Assembly: GCA_002480345.1 (NCBI GenBank)
Contig: DLBY01000031.1
Location: forward strand, 1,251-9,303
Direction of reading: 5' to 3'
Length of the DNA stretch: 8,053 nucleotides
From: Phycisphaerales bacterium UBA7812
GTDB lineage: Bacteria > Planctomycetota > Phycisphaerae > Phycisphaerales > UBA1924
In this document: piece after piece, positions 1 through 5,463 of the stretch
Numbering within the stretch: the first letter of the stretch is position 1
Layout: the number at the start of each line of letters is the position of its first letter
Notes under the pieces: generated by a model
What the model was told of the DNA's origin: nothing
Seen by the model: the letters and a program-made list of their open reading frames with translations, nothing else
Database searches by the model: none
Made by a program: the position numbers and the translations under genes

Positions 1-24
1 CGCCGATCGACGCGTCGATCGGCG
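1..24. repeat. Perfect 24-bp palindrome inside the ureohydrolase gene
   Basis: The 12-nt half CGCCGATCGACG is followed directly by its exact reverse complement. It contains CGATCG twice and ACGCGT at the centre, and codes for part of ...PIDASIG... It touches the window edge, so it could be longer. No function is assigned. Confidence 0.6.
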
Positions 25-1000
25 CAGCGCCCGGGACCTTCGAGGGGCACACCTCGACGAGGTCGAACGCGACCACTGTGCGTTCGGATTCCTTGATCAT
101 GCGGAGCAGGAGCGAGAGCTCGTCCCACGAGAGACCTCCCGGGACGGGGGTTCCGGTGTTGGGGCAGAGCGTGGGGTCGAGCCCGTCGATGTCGATGTCG
201 ATCAGCACCTCGGACGGGAGTCGGTTGACGATGCGCTCGCAGATGACGGGCCAGGGAACGCCCCCTTGGCGCTCGTCTGCGATGTCGTCCCAGAAAAAGG
301 TGACGACCTGGGTCTGCCCCTCGGGTGCGCGGTCGGGCGCGAGCGATTCGGCGAGGATCGCCTCCTGCTCGCAGTAGTCCCGGATGCCGACCTGCACGAT
401 GCGGGACACGCCCTCCAGGTCGTGGACGACATTGTGCATGACCGAGGCGTGCGACCAGGCGAAGCCCTCGAAGGCGGCGCGGAGGTCCATGTGCGCGTCG
501 ATCTGGAGAATGCCCACCCCGGGGTGGTGCTCGGCAACGGCCTTGTAGAGCCCGTAGGAGACGCCGTGCTCGCCCCCGATCAGGCCCGGGATCTTCCCCT
601 CGCTGAGGGCGGCCTTCGCGCGGTCGTAGGCGAACCCGGCGGCGCGGCTGGAGTATTGGTCCACCTGGTGGACGGCGTCCTCGTCGCCTTGCTTGGAGCC
701 CCCCCGCTCGATGATGGGCTCGGAGAGGACCCGGGCCTTGCGGGACCATTCCTCGATCTCGGGGGGCGTGGGCTCCATATGGATGCCCCGTTCGAAGATG
801 TTCCCGAAGCGGCGGTCGAAGAGATCGACCTGTGCGGACGCTTCCCGGATCGCTACGGGTGCGTGGCAGGATCCGACGCCGTACGACGAGGTCGCGTCGT
901 AGGGGATGGGGATGAGAACGATGGAGGCGTCCTCTCGGGAATGGGGGAGGCCGAAAATGTTCGAGGGGTCCGCGGCGGCGGCGTTTGGGTCGAATGCCAT
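1..1000 (-). CDS. speB: Agmatinase/arginase-family ureohydrolase, 3' end outside window
   Basis: Manganese-dependent ureohydrolase that releases urea from a guanidino substrate; agmatine (giving putrescine) is the likeliest. I translated 333 residues from ATG 1000-998 without a stop; the gene continues past the left edge. Seen in order: IGGEHGVSYG (141-150, metal ligand H145), DAHMDL (168-173, ligands D168, H170, D172), SHASVM (183-188), DIDIDGLDP (268-276, ligands D270 and D272), GGLSWDE (288-294) and FDLVEVCP (312-319, E316 corresponding to the conserved Glu near the substrate). All metal-binding residues are present, so it should be active. The usual Ser of the SxDxDxxDP signature is Asp268. 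No upstream in-frame ATG exists. There is no Shine-Dalgarno sequence before the start; a -10-like box lies directly upstream. It is divergent from rpsD. The family is certain; agmatinase rather than arginase or guanidinobutyrase is inferred. Confidence 0.9.
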   Translation of the reverse strand, partial: MAFDPNAAAADPSNIFGLPHSREDASIVLIPIPYDATSSYGVGSCHAPVAIREASAQVDLFDRRFGNIFERGIHMEPTPPEIEEWSRKARVLSEPIIERGGSKQGDEDAVHQVDQYSSRAAGFAYDRAKAALSEGKIPGLIGGEHGVSYGLYKAVAEHHPGVGILQIDAHMDLRAAFEGFAWSHASVMHNVVHDLEGVSRIVQVGIRDYCEQEAILAESLAPDRAPEGQTQVVTFFWDDIADERQGGVPWPVICERIVNRLPSEVLIDIDIDGLDPTLCPNTGTPVPGGLSWDELSLLLRMIKESERTVVAFDLVEVCPSKVPGAAPIDASIG

Positions 1001-1007
1001 ATGAGTA

Positions 1008-1013
1008 AGGATA
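1008..1013 (-). promoter_or_regulatory. Candidate -10 box for the ureohydrolase gene (near-leaderless start)
   Basis: Read on the minus strand the hexamer is TATCCT, a 4/6 match to TATAAT. It ends 7 nt upstream of the ATG at 1000, which would place the transcript start within about one base of the start codon. No Shine-Dalgarno-like purine run and no convincing -35 box at 16-19 nt are present. Suggestive only. Confidence 0.25.
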
Positions 1014-1062
1014 TCGGGCGGAATCCGGCGGCGCGGAGCAAGAAGGGGTTTGCCCGATCGGG

Positions 1063-1091
1063 TTGACCCGGTCGGAGCGGGGGCCTTCAAT
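1063..1091 (+). promoter_or_regulatory. Candidate sigma-70-type promoter for rpsD
   Basis: A -35 TTGACC (1063-1068, 5/6 match) and a -10 TTCAAT (1086-1091, 4/6 match) are separated by exactly 17 nt. Transcription would start near 1098, leaving a leader of about 130 nt before the rpsD ATG. An inverted repeat, GGGGCC (1080-1085) and GGCCCC (1095-1100), brackets the -10 box and could be an operator. It is the best-spaced promoter-like pair I noticed in the window, but promoter consensus in Planctomycetota is poorly defined. Confidence 0.4.
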
Positions 1092-1098
1092 TGCGGCC

Positions 1099-1224
1099 CC
1101 TCTCGGGATTTGTTGTCCTGAGAGGAGATGCCCGGATGCGTCGCCCGAAGCCTCGGTTCGCGGCGTGTCGCTCACCCAGCACCGGTCGGCTCTCTCCGAT
1201 GAGCGGCAGGCCGGACGGAAGGAG
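1099..1224 (+). promoter_or_regulatory. Structured rpsD mRNA leader, possible S4 autoregulatory element
   Basis: The leader opens with a 10-bp stem (1099-1108 with 1116-1125, one G-U pair, 7-nt loop) lying right at the predicted 5' end. Further on, CTCTCTCCG (1190-1198) can pair with CGGAAGGAG (1216-1224), which contains the rpsD Shine-Dalgarno sequence: eight of nine positions pair, one as G-U, with one C/A mismatch and a 17-nt loop. The same CTCTC can instead pair with GAGAG (1120-1124) in the 3' arm of the first stem, so two exclusive folds are possible. S4 is known to repress its own mRNA through a leader structure in Escherichia coli and Bacillus; whether this leader binds S4 is inference. 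Confidence 0.45.
1217..1224 (+). promoter_or_regulatory. Shine-Dalgarno sequence of rpsD
   Basis: GGAAGGAG ends 6 nt before the ATG at 1231. It fixes the rpsD start, although the reading frame stays open to 1063. It is also the target of the possible anti-Shine-Dalgarno pairing from 1190-1198. Confidence 0.85.
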
Positions 1225-1230
1225 TTTTCG

Positions 1231-1833
1231 ATGGCTCGTTATACCGGTCCGAAGGTCCGCCTGTCCCGCCGCGTCGGGGCGCCGATCGAGGACAACCCCA
1301 AGCACACCAGCAAGCGTCAGTTGAACCCCCCGGGCATGCACGGCTTCCGCGGCCGTCGCCTTCGGGACTACGGCGTGCGCCTTCAGGAAAAGCAGAAGCT
1401 TCGCTTTCACTACCATGTGATGGAGAAGCAGTTTGCGAAGTATGTCACCGAGGCGAAGCGGGTCCCGGGCAACTCCGGCGAGATCCTGATGCAGCTGCTC
1501 GAGCGTCGGCTGGACAACATCGTCCGTCGCGCGGGCGTGGCGCGGACCATCTGGGCGGCGCGTCAGATCGTCGCGCACGGGCATGTGCTGCTCAACGGGC
1601 GGAAGACCGACCGCCCCTCGTGCCAGGTGAAAGTGGGGGATGTGATCTCCTTCAAGCCCAAGATCGAGAAGCTGCTGCGCGAGAACATGGAGAGCCTCGC
1701 GGGGCACGATGTTCCCGGGTGGATCGAGTTCAACCCCTCGGAGCTCAAGATCAAGATCATCGCGCTGCCGACGAGCGATCAGATCCCGTTCGATGTGAAC
1801 ACCAACCTGATCGTGGAATTCTATCGCGGCTGA
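1231..1833 (+). CDS. rpsD: 30S ribosomal protein S4
   Basis: Primary-binding protein of the small ribosomal subunit; it binds 16S rRNA early in 30S assembly and contributes to decoding accuracy. The 200-residue length is normal for the family. The N-terminal signature MARYTGPKVRLSRR, the RQLNPPGMHG segment (29-38), the basic core QEKQKLRFHY (52-61), the S4 RNA-binding domain (about 91-150, with ERRLDNIVRRAG and RQIVAHGHVLLNGR) and the C-terminal LIVEFYRG are all present. It is the cysteine-free N-terminal form, without a zinc knuckle; its only Cys is residue 131. The start is set by a strong ribosome binding site. It is flanked by a divergent ureohydrolase gene and a terminator, so it is transcribed alone, apart from the usual rpsM-rpsK-rpoA-rplQ partners. 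A structured leader suggests autoregulation. Confidence 0.98.
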   Translation: MARYTGPKVRLSRRVGAPIEDNPKHTSKRQLNPPGMHGFRGRRLRDYGVRLQEKQKLRFHYHVMEKQFAKYVTEAKRVPGNSGEILMQLLERRLDNIVRRAGVARTIWAARQIVAHGHVLLNGRKTDRPSCQVKVGDVISFKPKIEKLLRENMESLAGHDVPGWIEFNPSELKIKIIALPTSDQIPFDVNTNLIVEFYRG

Positions 1834-1873
1834 TCGGGCGGCCCGCTTGCTCGGTTTCCTCTGCGTATTTCAG

Positions 1874-1905
1874 GGCCGATCCCGTCGGAGGGGTCGGCCT
1901 TTTTT
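1874..1905 (+). terminator. Intrinsic terminator after rpsD
   Basis: A 10-bp stem, GGCCGATCCC (1874-1883) paired with GGGGTCGGCC (1890-1899), has one T-G wobble and a 6-nt loop, followed by six T (1900-1905). It lies 40 nt past the rpsD stop and separates rpsD from the next gene. Confidence 0.9.
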
Positions 1906-1937
1906 CTGCCGGTACGCGGGGGCGGCGGGGGCCTCGC

Positions 1938-1975
1938 TACACTTCGCGGCTCGGCGGGCGGGTTTGCGCCCGCCG
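1938..1975 (+). promoter_or_regulatory. Candidate -10 box and hairpin upstream of the PpiD-like gene
   Basis: TACACT (1938-1943) is a 4/6 match to a -10 box, without a recognisable -35. It is followed at once by a perfect 9-bp inverted repeat, CGGCGGGCG (1952-1960) and CGCCCGCCG (1967-1975), with loop GGTTTG. There is no T-run, so it is not an intrinsic terminator. If transcription starts near 1950, the stem forms the 5' end of the mRNA, which could stabilise it; an operator is the alternative. The hairpin is clear, its role is inferred. Confidence 0.35.
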
Positions 1976-2006
1976 GCTTCGGACAGCGGTTTGAACGGGG
2001 AATTCG

Positions 2007-3974
2007 ATGCTCAAGTTCCTGCGCAAGTATCAGTTGATCCTGCTCGCGGTGGGCGGCTCTCTGTTGATGGTCGTGTTCCTGCTTCAGCCCGTGCTGCAGC
2101 AGCTCACGCCGGACCCTCGCAAAGAGAAGGTCGCGACGATCGGCGACGAGACGATCCTGATGGGCGATCAGATCGTCGCGAACTCCGAGCTCGAGGTGCT
2201 CGAGCGGTTCCTGCCCGACATGATCGCGTTCCTCGGTCTCGAGGACGAGGAGAACCGGACCGCGCACTGGATCCTGCTCAAGCACGAGGCGGAGCGGATG
2301 GGCGTGATGGGTGTCCAGACGGACGGCGCGGACTGGATCCAGGAGCTCGCGTTGGGGCTCGCGCAGCGGGAGATCCAGCTCTACCGCCAGTTCGGGCAGT
2401 CGCTGACTCCCGAGCAGAGCCAGCAGATTCTGGATCGGGCCTACCAGTCGCTGCTCGCAAGGAAGCAGGCGTTGCTGCGCACGAACCGGGGGCTCGACGA
2501 CGCCGCGTTCAACCGCGTGCTGTCCAAGGCGCGAGGGGTGATGCGTCTGCGACGCCTCTACCGGTCGGCGCCGTCGCTCAGCCGGCAGCGCGCGGTTGAG
2601 GCGTTCCTCGAGGGGAGCACCGCGATCCTGACCGATCAGCTCGTGCTCGGGCCCGAGCTGCTCGAGGGCGAGGTTGCGGAGCCCACCGATGATGAAGTCG
2701 CGGCGTTCTTCGCGGAGTATCGAGATAACCCGGAGGGCAACACCGACGAGAGCGCCGGGGGCAACGCCTTCGGTTTCGGGTATCTGCTCCCGGCGCGGGT
2801 GAAACTGGAGTGGCTCGCGCTCGAGCGCAGCCGGATCGCGGAGGTGGTCGTTCCCGATCCCGTCGCGGTGCGTCGGCGGTGGCAGCGTGAGAACCCCGAC
2901 GGGGGTGATTTCGCGGCGGACCGCGCGACGATCGAGGCGGAGATCCGAGAGGAAACGGTCGAGCGCATCCTCACGGACGCGGACGAGGTGATCCGTGGCG
3001 AGATCCTCAGCGCGACGCGCGGGCTGACCAAGGAGGGCATCTATCGGGCGCTGCCCGAGGGATGGACGCCTCCCGATCTCGAACGGATCGCCCAGCATGT
3101 CGTGGGCTCGATCCAGGAGCGGCACGGGGTGCGGATCCCGCTTCCTCCGGTGATCCGCCGGACGGACGCGTGGCAGACCCCATCGGATCTGAACACGCTC
3201 CCGGGTGTCGGGCAGGCGACCTTCCGCGTCGGGAACCAGACGATCCGGATCGCGGAGCTCCCGTCGCTCGTGCGCGGGGTGGGTGATGACACGCGGGTCG
3301 CGGTCCAGGTCGGGCTCCCGGTGATCGATCCGCCGGCGCAGGGGAACGACGGGTCGCGGTATTACCTGACGGTGCTCGAGGCGCGGGGTGAATCGCCCCC
3401 CGACAGCGTGGAGGAGATTCGGAGCCGGGTCGTCGCGGATATCAAATCGCAGCGTGCGTTCGAGATGCACACCCAGCAACTCGACGCCTACCGCGAGGCG
3501 GCGGTCGCGGAGGGGCTGGGCGCGGTCGCGGCGCTCTACGCGGACCGCGGGGGGACGACGGCGCCCACTGTGCGTGACAACATTCTCGTCTGGGGCCAGC
3601 GCGTCGCACCGGCGACGCCCCAGTCGAGGCCCGATCCGCGGGCCAGCGATCAGGCGTTCCGCGATGCGGTTGTTGACGCGGGCGCGGTGCTCGATCCGCT
3701 CGCGGAGCCGGACACCGTGACGGGCGAGGAGTCGATCGTCGCGGTGTCGCTTCCCGCGTCGCGATCGGTGGCGATCGCTCGCCTCCGCGCGAAGCGGCCG
3801 CCGGCGATCGGGGATTTCCGTTTGTTCCAGGGCAATGTCGTGCTCTCGACGGTCCGCGATCTTGTCGACGCGGCGGCACAGGGAGAGGACCCGCTCTCGT
3901 TCGCGTCGCTGGCGGACCGGCTGGACTACGAGTCGGTCCGCAAGCGTGGAGAGAACGACGAGGCCTCGGGCTGA
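2007..3974 (+). CDS. Membrane-anchored PpiD/SurA-like protein, hypothetical
   Basis: A 655-residue protein that looks like a single-pass anchored periplasmic folding factor of the PpiD/SurA type. Residues 1-8 are basic, 9-29 form one hydrophobic helix (signal anchor), and the rest is soluble and charged. KVATIGDETILMGDQ (41-55) resembles the VAxVNGxxIxxxD opening of SurA-type N-terminal domains, followed by helices to about 205. Residues 260-345 (VKLEWLALERS, then helix-rich DFAADRATIEAEIREE) and 450-500 (YYLTVLEARGESPPDSVEEIRSR, then a charged helix) resemble the stretches flanking a parvulin domain, but I see no clear parvulin core between them, so isomerase activity is doubtful. The start ATG follows GGGG at 1997-2000, a weak ribosome binding site. 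The gene probably stands alone after the rpsD terminator, with 112 nt before the transporter gene. The family call is moderate; the function is unproven. Confidence 0.65.
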   Translation: MLKFLRKYQLILLAVGGSLLMVVFLLQPVLQQLTPDPRKEKVATIGDETILMGDQIVANSELEVLERFLPDMIAFLGLEDEENRTAHWILLKHEAERMGVMGVQTDGADWIQELALGLAQREIQLYRQFGQSLTPEQSQQILDRAYQSLLARKQALLRTNRGLDDAAFNRVLSKARGVMRLRRLYRSAPSLSRQRAVEAFLEGSTAILTDQLVLGPELLEGEVAEPTDDEVAAFFAEYRDNPEGNTDESAGGNAFGFGYLLPARVKLEWLALERSRIAEVVVPDPVAVRRRWQRENPDGGDFAADRATIEAEIREETVERILTDADEVIRGEILSATRGLTKEGIYRALPEGWTPPDLERIAQHVVGSIQERHGVRIPLPPVIRRTDAWQTPSDLNTLPGVGQATFRVGNQTIRIAELPSLVRGVGDDTRVAVQVGLPVIDPPAQGNDGSRYYLTVLEARGESPPDSVEEIRSRVVADIKSQRAFEMHTQQLDAYREAAVAEGLGAVAALYADRGGTTAPTVRDNILVWGQRVAPATPQSRPDPRASDQAFRDAVVDAGAVLDPLAEPDTVTGEESIVAVSLPASRSVAIARLRAKRPPAIGDFRLFQGNVVLSTVRDLVDAAAQGEDPLSFASLADRLDYESVRKRGENDEASG

Positions 3975-4025
3975 CGCGACGGCATCGTCGAATCCCGGCG
4001 AGCCTCGAAAAAGTCGATCCCGGGT

Positions 4026-4056
4026 TTGCAACCGATTCTTTGAGAGCCGGTAGGCT
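4026..4056 (+). promoter_or_regulatory. Weak promoter candidate before the transporter gene
   Basis: TTGCAA (4026-4031, 4/6 match) and TAGGCT (4051-4056, 3/6 match) are 19 nt apart, wider than ideal. The 112-nt gap after the PpiD-like gene leaves room for a promoter, but no terminator is seen in it, so read-through is equally possible. Confidence 0.2.
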
Positions 4057-4086
4057 GCGGCGTGTGGTCTCGTGGGAGGAAGCCCC

Positions 4087-5463
4087 ATGTGGCGTGCGCT
4101 GCTCGCCCGCCTTGTTGACATCCGGGAGAACGAAGCGGGGCCCATGCTCCTCGCGGCGGCGCAGTTCTTCTGCCTGCTGTTCGGCTATTTCATGGTCCGC
4201 CCGCTCCGCGAGACGATGGGCCTGAGGGGCGGCGTGGATGAAGTCCGCGTCCTCTTCCAGATCACGATCGGCGTGATGATCGTGGGCAACCTGGTCTACG
4301 GACGAATCGCGTCCCGCGTCGGGCGGCGAGCGCTCGTGCCGGGCGTGTATGCCGCGGTCGTGCTCTCGCTGGCGGGTTTCCTCGTCTGGCAGCAGGCCGC
4401 TGGCGAGGCTGAGGCACGCTGGATGGGGCGTGTGTTCTATGTCTGGTTGAGCGTCATCAATGTGTTCACGGTCTCCGTGTTCTGGCAGTTGCTCGCGGAT
4501 GTGTTCACGCTCGAGCAGAGCAAGCGGCTGTTCGGGTTTATCGGTGTGGGCGGCACGGCCGGGGCGATCTGCGGATCGAGTTACGCGCGGAAGCTCGCTG
4601 AAGAGATCGGGACCTTCGGGCTGATGGCTTCGGCCTCAGCGCTGTTTTTGATCGCTGGTTCGATCGCGGTGCTGCTGTGCCAGACCGCAGGATCGCGGGC
4701 AAACGAAGCGAGCGGACGAACAGACGACGCAGCGGTAGGGGGGCGAGCCTGGAGCGGGCTGACGCGGCTCTTCCGCGTGCCTTACCTGGGCGGAATCGGG
4801 CTGCTGGTACTGCTGTTCACGATCGGCTCAACGCTCCTGTATTTCGAGAAGCTCCGGATCGTCGAATCGGCGGTCGAGGGCGACGCGGATCGAACCGAAC
4901 TCTTCGCGACGATCGAAGTGGCGGGGCAGGTGCTGACAGTTGCGCTGCAGGTGCTCCTGACGGGTCGGCTGATGAAGTGGCTGGGTATCGGCGCGTTGCT
5001 CGCGGTCGTCCCGCTGATCACGGTTCTCGGGTTCGCCGCGCTGGGTCTTTTTCCGACCCTCGCGGTGCTGACGGTGTTCGAAGCGACGCGTCGCGCGGGG
5101 AACTTCGCGCTGACCAAGCCCGCGCGAGAGACGCTCTTCACGGTGGTCGACCGCGAGGACAAGTACAAAGCGAAGGCGGGGATCGATACCTTTGTCTACC
5201 GGGGCGGCGATTCGGTCGGCACGGGCATCGACGCGCTGCTCGCGAAGGCGGGTGCGTCGGTCGCGATCGTCGCGATCCCCGTTGGGATCGCGGGTGCCGT
5301 GATCGCGGGCTGGCTCGGCGCACGCGTGCGGCGGCTCGGCGGGGTAGGACCGGGCATGCATGCCGGCGAGGGTGGGAATGACCGACAAGGGGATGGGGTC
5401 GGGGTCTGTGAACGCGGTTCGAAGAGTCCAGAAAGGGAATGCCATGAAACCGTCGCGTCGTGA
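4087..5463 (+). CDS. Npt1/Npt2-like (TLC/MFS-type) nucleotide transporter homologue
   Basis: Inner-membrane carrier of 458 residues with about 11-12 hydrophobic segments (first about 21-41, last about 385-411). Motifs recall the bacterial relatives of ATP/ADP translocases: FFCLLFGYFMVRPLRETMG (27-45), FYVWLSVINVF plus FWQLLADVFTLEQSKRLFGFIGVGG (117-127, 132-156), KPARETLF (344-351), DKYKAKAGID (358-367) and FVYRGGDSVG (369-378). RPLRETMG and KPARETLF look like equivalent sites in the two halves. Substrate is unknown; nucleotides are inferred from family. The start is ATG 4087, because GGGAGG (4074-4079) is its ribosome binding site; the in-frame GTG at 4072 has none. Its 3' end overlaps the epimerase gene by 20 nt. 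The last 39 codons have atypical codon use and may be recent coding sequence. Confidence 0.8.
   Translation: MWRALLARLVDIRENEAGPMLLAAAQFFCLLFGYFMVRPLRETMGLRGGVDEVRVLFQITIGVMIVGNLVYGRIASRVGRRALVPGVYAAVVLSLAGFLVWQQAAGEAEARWMGRVFYVWLSVINVFTVSVFWQLLADVFTLEQSKRLFGFIGVGGTAGAICGSSYARKLAEEIGTFGLMASASALFLIAGSIAVLLCQTAGSRANEASGRTDDAAVGGRAWSGLTRLFRVPYLGGIGLLVLLFTIGSTLLYFEKLRIVESAVEGDADRTELFATIEVAGQVLTVALQVLLTGRLMKWLGIGALLAVVPLITVLGFAALGLFPTLAVLTVFEATRRAGNFALTKPARETLFTVVDREDKYKAKAGIDTFVYRGGDSVGTGIDALLAKAGASVAIVAIPVGIAGAVIAGWLGARVRRLGGVGPGMHAGEGGNDRQGDGVGVCERGSKSPERECHETVAS
5433..5438 (+). promoter_or_regulatory. Ribosome binding site of the epimerase-like gene
   Basis: AAGGGA ends 5 nt before the ATG at 5444 and lies inside the 3' end of the transporter gene. 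It chooses the 5444 start over the in-frame ATG at 5360, and the resulting protein begins exactly with a Tat signal peptide. Confidence 0.7.

Noticed and set aside
266..1066. Long open frame on the plus strand across the ureohydrolase gene
   Set aside because: The opposite strand encodes an intact ureohydrolase with all metal-binding motifs; the plus-strand product matches nothing and is an antisense shadow in GC-rich DNA.
1128..1202. Possible 24-codon upstream reading frame in the rpsD leader
   Set aside because: The AGAGGAG before its ATG leaves no spacer, the peptide has no recognisable pattern, and other short frames occur in the same leader.
1136..1324. Alternative frame starting in the rpsD leader and overlapping rpsD
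   Set aside because: It has a GGAG 8 nt upstream, but most of its length is the shifted frame of rpsD and its codon use is atypical.
3977..4024. Stem CGACG/CGTCG and CCCGG/CCGGG pair after the PpiD-like gene, considered as a terminator
   Set aside because: The first stem is only 5 bp with no T-run, and the second has a 21-nt loop and only three T. Not convincing.
1821..4145. A 774-codon open frame on the minus strand, longer than the gene it opposes
   Set aside because: Its product is Arg/Asp/Leu-rich without domains and it spans the rpsD terminator, an intergenic region and the PpiD-like gene. It arises from the G/C third-position bias of the sense gene.
5353..5364. 12-bp palindrome GGCATGCATGCC in the transporter tail
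   Set aside because: Short, single and without flanking symmetry; likely chance, though it lies in the atypical tail region.
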